Assembly (NCBI GenBank): GCA_031265725.1
Contig: JAISCH010000045.1
Location: forward strand, 1-8,202
DNA: 8,202 nucleotides
Direction: 5' to 3'
Source of the DNA: Propionibacteriaceae bacterium
Lineage (GTDB): Bacteria > Actinomycetota > Actinomycetes > Propionibacteriales > Propionibacteriaceae
Part shown: piece by piece, positions 1-6,127 of the stretch
Layout of the letters: each line of letters opens with the position of its first letter
Numbering within the stretch: position 1 is the stretch's first letter
Program-made: the position numbers and the translations under genes
The notes under the pieces: generated by a model
Databases searched by the model: none
Told to the model about the DNA's origin: nothing
The model's input: only the letters and a program-made list of their open reading frames with translations

Positions 1-26
1 ATTACGGGGACGATCATGGCATTGGG

Positions 27-32
27 TAAGCT
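27..32 (+). promoter_or_regulatory. Candidate -10 element for a leaderless ABC-F transcript
   Basis: TAAGCT fits the actinobacterial -10 pattern TANNNT and ends 8 nt before the GTG start at 41. Transcription could therefore begin at or next to the start codon. This would explain the lack of a ribosome binding site, since leaderless mRNAs are common in Actinobacteria. I see no convincing -35, and only 40 bases of upstream sequence are available. TANNNT matches arise easily by chance. Confidence 0.25.
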
Positions 33-40
33 GGTGGTTT

Positions 41-1639
41 GTGTTGGTCGCGCGTGAAGTGGAAGTCAGGGCTGGGGCTCAACTGTTGTTGCATCCGGCC
101 TCTTTTCAGATCGCGCCGGGGGACAAGATCGGGCTGGTCGGGCGCAATGGGGCTGGTAAGACTACGCTGACCAGGATCCTTGCTGGTGAGGGGCTGCCGG
201 CTTCCGGGCAGGTGCGCCGGACCGGGCAGATCGGTTATCTGCCGCAGGATCCGCGTACTGGGAATCTCGAACAGCTCGCCAAGAATCGGATTTTGAGCGC
301 CCGGGGGCTGGATTCGATCATCTCCCGATTGCAGCGTTACTCGCAGGCGATGGCCACCGACGATGCGGACCGCGATCAGGCGATGAAATCGTACGCTCGC
401 GCAGAGGCTGAATTGGCTGCTGCCGGAGGGTACGGCGCGGAGGCCGAGGCGGCGCGGATAGCCGCCAATCTGGGGTTGCCGGATCGAGTGTTGGCGCAGT
501 CGTTGGGCACGCTGTCCGGCGGCCAACGGCGACGGGTGGAATTGGCTCGTATTCTTTTTGCTGGCGCGGACAATCTGCTGCTGGACGAGCCGACCAACCA
601 TCTCGATGCCGACTCGATCATCTGGCTGCGCAGTTTCCTCAGCGGCTATCCAGGCGGGCTGCTGGTGATCTCCCATGACGCCGGCCTGTTGGAGACGACG
701 GTCAACAAGGTCTTCCATCTGGACGCCAACCGGGCTGTCATCGACCAGTACTCGATGGATTGGAAACGCTACCTGCTGCAACGGGAGACCGATGAGAAGC
801 GGCGCAAGCGGGAGCGGGCCAACGCCGAGCGGAAGGCCGAGGTGTTGCTGGCCCAAGCCGACAAGATGCGGGCTAAAGCCACCAAAGCTGTCGCCGCCGC
901 GAATATGGCCAAACGGGCGGAGAAATTGCTGTCTGGCTTGGAAGCCGAGCGGGCTGGGGACAAGAAGGCGAAGATCAGGTTCCCGAAACCCGCGCCAGTG
1001 GGGAAGACGCCGCTCACCGCGACCGACTTGTCGAAGACCTATGGCTCGTTGGAAGTCTTCACCGACGTATCGCTGGCCATCGACCGTGGCTCGCGGGTGG
1101 TGATCCTGGGATTGAACGGCGCTGGGAAAACGACGATGCTGCGGATCCTCTACGGATTGGAAGCGCCCGACACTGGCGAAGTGCTGCCGGGCCACGGATT
1201 GAAATTGGGCTATTACGCCCAAGAGCATGAACAGCTCGACACCTCGCGCAGCGTGCTGGAAAATATGATGACCGCCGCGCCGGATGACCTCACTGAGACT
1301 GAGGCCCGCTCCATCCTCGGCTCCTTCCTGTTCACCGGGGACGATGTGGAAAAGCCCGCCCGCGTGCTCTCTGGTGGGGAGAAGACCCGGTTGGCGTTGG
1401 CGATGCTGGTGGTCTCCGCAGCGAACGTCTTACTGCTGGACGAGCCCACCAACAACCTCGACCCGGCCTCCCGGGCTGAAGTCCTGAAAGCCATCCGAGG
1501 CTACAAAGGCGCGGTGATCCTGGTCACCCACGACGAGGGCGCTGTGCATGCCTTGGAGCCCGAACGAGTGCTGCTCCTCCCCGACGGAGTGGAAGACCTC
1601 TGGGACGTGAGCTACGCAGACCTGGTCTCGCTGGCCTGA
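41..1639 (+). CDS. ABC-F family ATPase (ribosome-associated type), two ABC domains
   Basis: This is a complete 532-residue soluble protein with two ABC ATPase domains and no membrane segments, as in ABC-F proteins, which act on the ribosome rather than transport. The first domain has Walker A GRNGAGKTT (34-42), signature LSGGQ (158-162), Walker B ending in D182-E183 and H-loop H212. The second has GLNGAGKTT (357-365), LSGGE (443-447), D467-E468 and H497. All ATPase residues are intact. Between the domains, about residues 240-320, is a Lys/Arg/Ala-rich predicted coiled linker, where ABC-F proteins carry the segment that reaches toward the ribosomal P site. The N-terminus and overall pattern resemble the actinobacterial Rv1473-like group from memory. 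Members are often annotated as macrolide-resistance or transport ATPases, but resistance cannot be inferred here. The GTG start at 41 places the Walker A at the usual distance. No clear Shine-Dalgarno precedes it. It stands alone and converges with the repressor gene. Confidence 0.93.
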   Translation: MLVAREVEVRAGAQLLLHPASFQIAPGDKIGLVGRNGAGKTTLTRILAGEGLPASGQVRRTGQIGYLPQDPRTGNLEQLAKNRILSARGLDSIISRLQRYSQAMATDDADRDQAMKSYARAEAELAAAGGYGAEAEAARIAANLGLPDRVLAQSLGTLSGGQRRRVELARILFAGADNLLLDEPTNHLDADSIIWLRSFLSGYPGGLLVISHDAGLLETTVNKVFHLDANRAVIDQYSMDWKRYLLQRETDEKRRKRERANAERKAEVLLAQADKMRAKATKAVAAANMAKRAEKLLSGLEAERAGDKKAKIRFPKPAPVGKTPLTATDLSKTYGSLEVFTDVSLAIDRGSRVVILGLNGAGKTTMLRILYGLEAPDTGEVLPGHGLKLGYYAQEHEQLDTSRSVLENMMTAAPDDLTETEARSILGSFLFTGDDVEKPARVLSGGEKTRLALAMLVVSAANVLLLDEPTNNLDPASRAEVLKAIRGYKGAVILVTHDEGAVHALEPERVLLLPDGVEDLWDVSYADLVSLA

Positions 1640-1661
1640 GCATCCCCGTCCCAACGACGAG

Positions 1662-1739
1662 TCAGCGGACGGACGACCATACCGGCGCGGTCATCATCGT
1701 CCGGCTGAGTAGCTGGACTCGCGGAATCGTAGCCGGTAT
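1662..1739. terminator. Inverted repeats in the convergent gap, possible bidirectional terminator
   Basis: The 113-bp gap between two convergent genes contains two overlapping inverted repeats. In the first, TCAGCGGACG (1662-1671) pairs with CGTCCGGCTGA (1698-1708) with one bulged G at 1703. An inner GACC/GGTC pair (1675-1678 with 1689-1692) extends the stem toward the loop. In the second, ATACCGGC (1679-1686) is perfectly complementary to GCCGGTAT (1732-1739). The two structures share bases and are mutually exclusive. Neither is followed by a T-tract on either strand, so this is not a classical intrinsic terminator. Placement between converging genes is the main support. A short unrecognised element is the alternative. 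Confidence 0.35.
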
Positions 1740-1752
1740 CAGACGACGCAAC

Positions 1753-2763
1753 TCATTGCTGCCCGCCAGTGCTCTCCCGGGGCAGCAACGAGTGCGGCGC
1801 GATAGTCTCGGTGGCGACCCGGCCGGGGTTGTCGATCCGGGCGCAGAGCGCGGCAACGGCTTGGCTGGCGACGTAACCGATATCGAGTGAGACTGTGCTG
1901 AGCGATGGGCGGGCGAACCTTCCTTCGTCAATGTCATCGATGCCGATGACGGCGATGTCGCCGGGCACGGTCAGTCCGGCGTCGAAGATCGCGCGGATGG
2001 CACCCATCGCCAACAGGTCGGAGTAGCAGAAGATGGCGTCCGGACGTTCCTGGGCGTCGATCAGCGCGGCGGTGGCCCGGTACCCGTCCTCGCGGCTGTA
2101 ACGGGCAGCGGGACGAATCTGGGCCGGGGTCACTTCCAGCCCGGCCTCGGCCAGCGCTCGGGTGAAGCCCTCTGTTCGTTGCAGGGGGGTGGCGAAGTCC
2201 TCTTCCGGCTGGGCTCCGACAGCGACCAGGCGGCGTCGGCCCAGGGCTAGCAAATGGGCGGTGGCGTCGTAGGCAGCTTGGATGTTGTCGATAGCCACAT
2301 GGTCGAAACGACCGTCGAAGCTGTGCTCGCCCAAAAGGACCAGCGGCCGGTCGGGGTCGATGCCCTCAAGGTCACCGGCTGTGGCCAACGGGGCGAAGAG
2401 CACCCCGTCGAAGAGCAGGGTACGTTCGGTGCCGCGCAGCAGGGATTGCCGCCGATCCCGGCCATGCCCGGTCTGGTCGATCATGACGTGGAAGCCCTCG
2501 GCGGTGGCGGCGCGGATCACTTCGCGGGCCAGCTTGCTGAAGTAGGGAACGTCGATCTCCGGGACGACCAGGGCCAGCAACCCGGTCCGTCCGGTCCGCA
2601 GCCTGCGGGCGACTGGGTTGGGCCGGTACTGCAATTCGGCGATGGCCTGCTCGACGCGCTCCTTCATGGACTTGGAGACATGCTGATAGTCGGCCACCAC
2701 ATTGGAGACGGTGCGGATGGACACGCCAGCTCGACGGGCGACGTCACGCAATGTGGCTGCCAC
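1753..2763 (-). CDS. LacI-family transcriptional repressor of the sugar operon
   Basis: This is a complete 336-residue LacI/GalR-family regulator of normal length. The N-terminal helix-turn-helix lies at about residues 4-23 (TLRDVARRAGVSIRTVSNVV), with I16, R17 and N21 at the base-reading positions. The hinge NPVARRL (49-55) puts L55 at the place of the LacI leucine that intercalates at a central CG step. The rest is a periplasmic-binding-protein-like sensor domain, with family landmarks DGVLF, VAIDN, CYSDLLAMGA and a VIGIDD-type segment. The start is GTG at 2763, fixed by a strong AAGGAGG four bases upstream. The gene diverges from the binding-protein gene across a 140-bp control region containing LacI-type operators, so it almost certainly controls that operon. 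The inducer is unknown. Autoregulation is possible because the operators lie between the two genes, but I could not locate its own promoter. Confidence 0.95.
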   Translation of the reverse strand: MAATLRDVARRAGVSIRTVSNVVADYQHVSKSMKERVEQAIAELQYRPNPVARRLRTGRTGLLALVVPEIDVPYFSKLAREVIRAATAEGFHVMIDQTGHGRDRRQSLLRGTERTLLFDGVLFAPLATAGDLEGIDPDRPLVLLGEHSFDGRFDHVAIDNIQAAYDATAHLLALGRRRLVAVGAQPEEDFATPLQRTEGFTRALAEAGLEVTPAQIRPAARYSREDGYRATAALIDAQERPDAIFCYSDLLAMGAIRAIFDAGLTVPGDIAVIGIDDIDEGRFARPSLSTVSLDIGYVASQAVAALCARIDNPGRVATETIAPHSLLPRESTGGQQ

Positions 2764-2767
2764 CTGG

Positions 2768-2774
2768 CCTCCTT
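2768..2774 (-). promoter_or_regulatory. Shine-Dalgarno that fixes the repressor GTG start
   Basis: On the minus strand AAGGAGG sits 4 nt before GTG (2763-2761). It is a near-perfect anti-16S match and is the reason for choosing GTG as the start. The helix-turn-helix then begins at residue 4, as usual in this family. Confidence 0.85.
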
Positions 2775-2829
2775 CAACTCATTTACGGTGTCTCCGGAGG
2801 ATTTGCGCGACTCCGAAGACGGACCCTAC

Positions 2830-2845
2830 TTTACATCGTTGGCAA
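2830..2845. promoter_or_regulatory. Operator O2, degenerate copy over the -35 element
   Basis: TTTACATCGTTGGCAA has the same right half as O1 (CGTTGGCAA), with the exact repeat running on to CGTTGGCAAA at 2837-2846 and 2868-2877. Its left half keeps only the first two bases and the central C. Centre-to-centre spacing from O1 is 31 bp, about three helical turns, so repressors on both sites would lie on the same DNA face. The left half doubles as the -35 hexamer, which may explain its divergence. It could be a weaker auxiliary site or only a half-site. Confidence 0.5.
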
Positions 2846-2859
2846 ACGGCTGATAAAGT
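2830..2859 (+). promoter_or_regulatory. Candidate sigma-70-type promoter of the sugar operon
   Basis: TTTACA (2830-2835) matches the -35 consensus TTGACA at five of six positions. The -10 could be GATAAA (2852-2857, spacer 16) or TAAAGT (2854-2859, spacer 18, fitting the actinobacterial TANNNT form). Either predicts a transcription start near 2864-2866 and a leader of about 40 nt before the ATG at 2904. The surrounding stretch is visibly more AT-rich than the flanking genes. The -35 lies in one operator-like sequence and the start point lies inside another, the expected arrangement for a repressed sugar operon. Confidence 0.6.
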
Positions 2860-2860
2860 C

Positions 2861-2876
2861 TTGCACACGTTGGCAA
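2861..2876. promoter_or_regulatory. Operator O1, LacI-family palindrome over the predicted start point
   Basis: TTGCACACGTTGGCAA is a 16-bp palindrome with a central CG. Six of eight base pairs are symmetric: the outer TTGC/GCAA and the inner ACGT. LacI-family operators typically have even-length symmetry around CG, into which hinge leucines insert. The right half CGTTGGCAA implies an ideal site TTGCCAACGTTGGCAA. It overlaps the predicted transcription start, so bound repressor would block initiation. Assignment to the divergently encoded repressor is inference from position. Confidence 0.65.
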
Positions 2877-2892
2877 AGAGGCCTTTAAGCTC

Positions 2893-2899
2893 AAAGGAG
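2893..2899 (+). promoter_or_regulatory. Shine-Dalgarno of the binding-protein gene, inside a palindrome
   Basis: AAAGGAG lies 4 nt before the ATG at 2904 and fixes that start. Its AAAGG part is complementary to CCTTT at 2882-2886. The pair sits in a 16-bp imperfect palindrome (2882-2897) with one mismatched pair. The mRNA could fold so that the ribosome binding site is partly hidden, though the stem is short. Confidence 0.7.
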
Positions 2900-2903
2900 C
2901 GAC

Positions 2904-4283
2904 ATGAGACACATATCCATCAACCGGCTGGCGATTCTCGTCGCCTGCGCATTGGCAGCCGGGTCACTGGCCGCCTGCGGACCAGACATAACCGCCGACA
3001 ACCCATCCGCCTCCGGTACCGCATCCGAACAGATCGACCCCAACAAGCTCCAGGCTCCGGATGCCAGTTCACCCTCTGGCGAGATCACGATTTGGGACAG
3101 GTCTGGGGACCTTTTCGAAGTCTTCGACGCGGTCATCGCCAAATTCAACGAGAAATACCCAGACATCGTCGTCCATCACGAAGCTGTGGACATCAGCGCC
3201 AAATTGCAGAACACCTTGATCACCGGCACCGACGTGCCAGACGGGGTGTTCCTCGATGACGCGTACGTGGCCGGCTACGTCGAGCATCTGTGGGATTTGA
3301 GCGATGTGCTCTCGCCATATCTGAACGATATCGCCAAACAGAAAGTAGACGTGAACACAGTCGGCGGCGGGATTTACGGCGTCCCCTACGACCTCGACCC
3401 AGGGCTGCTGTTCTACAACACCGTCGCCATTGAGGCGGCTGGCATCGATCCGGCGTCCATCCAGACCTACGACGACCTATTGGCCGCCGCCAAGAAATAC
3501 CAGCAATACCGGCCCAGCGCCAAACCGATCCACCTGGAGCAAGGGGCCTGGCTGGGACAGCTCCAACTGGAGATGTACGCCAACCAGTTGAGCACATCGC
3601 TAGCCGATACGAGCGGCAACCTCAGACTAAACACCCCCGAATATCTGAAGATTCTGACCTGGCTGGACGAAGTGCAAAAGCAGGGTCTGGGCACCCGCGC
3701 CGAATACTTGACGCCGAGTGACATCGGCGCTTTGGAGGCCCAGGACGAAGTTTTCTATCCCTGGGCGATCTGGTTCGATTTCGCTCCGCAACAGCAATTG
3801 CCGAAAACCTCGGGCGAATGGCGGGCCATGCAACTCCCGGCTTGGGATGCCGGCGGGGCGCGCGGCGGAGCGATGGGCGGTTCCTCGTTCATCTTGCCCA
3901 AAGCGGGCAAGAATTCCGGACTGGCCTGGCTGTTCTATGAATTCCTGATGTTCGACCAGGTTGGCTACACGGCGGTGTACGGCCCCAATGCCGTCTATCC
4001 GGGTGGGATCAACACGTCGATCCCCGCCTACAAACTGGCTGCGGATCCCAGCAAGCCGCTGTTCCAGCCCGTCGAGGCGATGGGCAACCAAGATCTGTGG
4101 ACCATCGCCGTCGAGGCTGGGCAGCAAATCCCAGGTGGCGCGCCAATCCCGCCCTGGTGGGACGGGGCGGTCGAATACCTGGGCAACAACGTCCAGAAGA
4201 TGCTTGACGGCGCCATGACGCCCCAGCAAGTGCTGGACCAATCAGCGGCTGACATTCAAGCCAACCTGATCGACCGCCAGTAA
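2904..4283 (+). CDS. Extracellular sugar-binding lipoprotein of a CUT1 ABC importer
   Basis: This 459-residue family 1 extracellular solute-binding protein has the usual length. Its signal peptide has a basic start (R2, H3, R8), a hydrophobic core at about 9-23 and the lipobox LAAC, with C25 the predicted lipidated cysteine. It should be anchored to the outer face of the membrane. A polar Ser/Asp/Pro-rich linker (about 26-58) leads to the folded domain starting at GEITIWD. The body carries typical CUT1 binding-protein features: the N-terminal lobe segment AVIAKFNEKYPDIVV, GIYGVPYDLDPGLLFYN, a GGSSFILPKAG segment, and aromatic-rich stretches (YPWAIWFDF, PPWWDG) of the kind that stack on sugar rings. 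It is first in the operon, with the permeases following after 25 bp. It is probably induced when the LacI-type repressor releases the upstream operators. The ligand is a carbohydrate, probably a short oligosaccharide or glycoside, but its identity cannot be read from the sequence. Confidence 0.94.
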   Translation: MRHISINRLAILVACALAAGSLAACGPDITADNPSASGTASEQIDPNKLQAPDASSPSGEITIWDRSGDLFEVFDAVIAKFNEKYPDIVVHHEAVDISAKLQNTLITGTDVPDGVFLDDAYVAGYVEHLWDLSDVLSPYLNDIAKQKVDVNTVGGGIYGVPYDLDPGLLFYNTVAIEAAGIDPASIQTYDDLLAAAKKYQQYRPSAKPIHLEQGAWLGQLQLEMYANQLSTSLADTSGNLRLNTPEYLKILTWLDEVQKQGLGTRAEYLTPSDIGALEAQDEVFYPWAIWFDFAPQQQLPKTSGEWRAMQLPAWDAGGARGGAMGGSSFILPKAGKNSGLAWLFYEFLMFDQVGYTAVYGPNAVYPGGINTSIPAYKLAADPSKPLFQPVEAMGNQDLWTIAVEAGQQIPGGAPIPPWWDGAVEYLGNNVQKMLDGAMTPQQVLDQSAADIQANLIDRQ

Positions 4284-4308
4284 ATCCGTCCACCCACAGG
4301 AGACCTCG

Positions 4309-5232
4309 ATGACCGCCACCGCCGCCGAAACGGCCCGAGCCAGCCAGGCCGGGTCAATGCGGCGGTGGCGGCGTTCGGCCCGGAAATGGCTGTGGCCCTA
4401 TCTGTTTGTGGCCCCGTTCGTAGCCGTTTTCGTCGCTTTCAGCGTCTACCCGCTGGTCTTCACTTTCCGGCTCAGCTTCACCAGATGGCACGGCACCGGC
4501 CCGGCCCAATGGGTCGGCTGGGACAACTACGGCTATCTGCTCTCGAATCCGGCCTTTTGGGATTCGCTGCAGAACTCCGCTGTGCTATGGCTGCTGGTGA
4601 TTCCGGCGCAGATGCTGCTCGCACTGGCCATCGCGCTGCTGCTCAACAACGCGGCCCTGCGGCTGCGCAACCTCTACCGGGTGGCCATCATCGTCCCGTT
4701 CGTGACGCCGCTGGTTGCGGTCGCCCAAATCTGGATCGTGCTGTTCGACAAGGACTACGGCGCGATCAACAGCGCACTCGGGCTGTTCGGTTTGCCCGAG
4801 GTCGGCTGGCTGGTGACTAGCCAGTGGGCCAAGCCGACGCTGGCGTTGTTGTTCATCTGGAAGACAACTGGTTTCATCATGATCATCCTCTTGTCCGGCC
4901 TGCAATCAATCGACCCCGCCTACAATGACGCCGCCGCCATCGACGGGGCGGGCAGGCTCCGCCAAGTCACCAGCATCACGCTGCCGCTGATCCGGCGCAC
5001 CCTGATGTTCGCGGTGGTGATGCAGACGCTGGCGGTCTTCCAGATGTTCACTGAGCCGTATGTGGTCACCAAAGGCGGCCCGTACAGTTCCACCACCACC
5101 GCTGGACTGTACTTGTATAACCACATCAACCGCGCCGACCTCGGCACCGGCTCAGCCAACTCGTTCCTGTTAGTCGTCATCGTCATGGGGCTGTCGCTGC
5201 TGTTCGTCCGCCTGTTGCGCCCGAAGGACTGA
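4309..5232 (+). CDS. CUT1 sugar ABC transporter permease, MalF-type
   Basis: This 307-residue inner-membrane permease is of the MalF/UgpA type. After a basic cytoplasmic N-terminus (Arg/Lys-rich, residues 18-26) there are six predicted membrane helices at about 28-53, 90-112, 125-146, 176-198, 231-251 and 284-303. The cytoplasmic coupling loop that contacts the ATPase is clear: NDAAAIDGAG (206-215) followed by ITLPLI (223-228). In the EAA motif the glutamate is replaced by Asp (D207), a conservative change. AGGAG lies 6 nt before the ATG, and the upstream gene ends 25 bp earlier. It should pair with the next gene product to form the heterodimeric channel. Binding protein and both permeases are present, but no nucleotide-binding subunit is encoded in the window. 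Confidence 0.95.
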   Translation: MTATAAETARASQAGSMRRWRRSARKWLWPYLFVAPFVAVFVAFSVYPLVFTFRLSFTRWHGTGPAQWVGWDNYGYLLSNPAFWDSLQNSAVLWLLVIPAQMLLALAIALLLNNAALRLRNLYRVAIIVPFVTPLVAVAQIWIVLFDKDYGAINSALGLFGLPEVGWLVTSQWAKPTLALLFIWKTTGFIMIILLSGLQSIDPAYNDAAAIDGAGRLRQVTSITLPLIRRTLMFAVVMQTLAVFQMFTEPYVVTKGGPYSSTTTAGLYLYNHINRADLGTGSANSFLLVVIVMGLSLLFVRLLRPKD

Positions 5233-5235
5233 GGC

Positions 5236-6099
5236 ATGACCACGATCACTTCCGCACCAGGTACGCGCCGAGCCGGCAGCCAGCTTTTCCTCGCCGTCGT
5301 CACCCTGGCTTTCCTCGCTCCGGTCGCCTGGGCGGTGATCTCGGCCTTCAAACCGCCGACTGACATCATCCAACGACCGCTCGACCTCTTCAGCGCTGGT
5401 TTCACTCTGGAGAACTACCAGCACATGTTCGAGGATGTGCCCATCGGCCAGGGTTTCTTGAACACCGCCATCGTGCTGGTCTGCAAGGGTTCCATCACCA
5501 TGATCGGTGCCCCGTTAGCCGCCTACGGTTTCGCCAAATACCGTTTCCCCGGCCGGAACCTGATCTTCGCCGCCGTCCTGGTGACGCTCATGCTGCCGGT
5601 CATCGTGCTGATCATCCCGCTGCTGCTGGAGATGAAACAACTCGACTGGGTCAACACCTACCAAGCCTTGATCCTGCCCGGATCAGTCGATGCCTTCGCT
5701 ATCTTCTGGATGCGGCAAGTCATCACCGCCGTCCCCGACGAGATGCTGGAAGCCGGACGGATCGACGGTTGCGGTGAATTCGGCCTGTTCTGGCGGATCG
5801 TCATGCCGGTCATCCGTCCCGGCCTGGCCGGACTCGGCGTGCTGACCATCATGAATATCTACAACGATTTCGTCTGGCCGGTGGTGGCTGCCAGTTCGAC
5901 CAAGATGGCGACGCTCCAAGTCGTCTTGTCCACGCTGGCGCAGAACATCTCCGGGCACCGCATCTCGGCGGACTACGCCACCGTCACCGGTGAACTCCTG
6001 GCCGCCAGTTCAGTCGCGCTGATCCCTCTCCTCGTGCTGTTCATCGCCTTACAGAAGCACTTCATCAACGGCATCCTGGCCGGTTCCGTCAAGGGATAG
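5236..6099 (+). CDS. CUT1 sugar ABC transporter permease, MalG-type
   Basis: This 287-residue permease is of the MalG/UgpE type and partners the preceding MalF-type protein. Six predicted membrane helices lie at about 15-38, 76-98, 108-131, 139-162, 196-215 and 252-275. The coupling loop reads EAGRIDGCGEF (172-182), followed by MPVIRP, close to the consensus EAAxxDGAxxxxxxxxxxLPLxxP, with Gly and Cys in place of two of the alanines. The C-terminus (QKHFINGILAGSVKG) is characteristic of MalG-type subunits. The ATG is only 3 bp beyond the previous stop, and its AAGGA (5224-5228) lies inside the end of the upstream gene, so translation is probably coupled and gives equal amounts of the two subunits. 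Confidence 0.95.
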   Translation: MTTITSAPGTRRAGSQLFLAVVTLAFLAPVAWAVISAFKPPTDIIQRPLDLFSAGFTLENYQHMFEDVPIGQGFLNTAIVLVCKGSITMIGAPLAAYGFAKYRFPGRNLIFAAVLVTLMLPVIVLIIPLLLEMKQLDWVNTYQALILPGSVDAFAIFWMRQVITAVPDEMLEAGRIDGCGEFGLFWRIVMPVIRPGLAGLGVLTIMNIYNDFVWPVVAASSTKMATLQVVLSTLAQNISGHRISADYATVTGELLAASSVALIPLLVLFIALQKHFINGILAGSVKG

Positions 6100-6127
6100 T
6101 CGCCTCGCCAACCAGAAAGAACCAGCA

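Noticed and set aside
14..1228. A 404-codon open frame on the minus strand opposite the ABC-F gene
   Set aside because: It is antisense to a fully conserved ABC-F protein. The translation is low-complexity, rich in Arg, Gln, Pro and His, with no recognisable domain, which is typical of the shadow frame of a GC-rich gene.
41..1639. ABC-F gene as the missing ATPase of the sugar importer
   Set aside because: It has two ABC domains fused by a charged linker and none of the C-terminal regulatory domain of MalK/MsiK-type ATPases. It is also separated from the operon by the oppositely oriented repressor gene.
2792..2799. CTCCGGAG palindrome in the repressor leader as an autoregulatory operator
   Set aside because: It is only 8 bp, does not resemble the CGTTGGCAA half-site, and such GC palindromes are frequent by chance in this sequence.
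2254..2853. A 199-codon plus-strand frame opposite the repressor gene and control region
   Set aside because: It lies antisense to an intact LacI gene and extends through its promoter region. It has no family motif and no ribosome binding site that I can see.
6097..6127. A terminator or second promoter between the MalG-type permease and the GH2 gene
   Set aside because: The 28-bp gap has no inverted repeat and no convincing -35/-10 pair, so GH2 is best read as part of the same operon.
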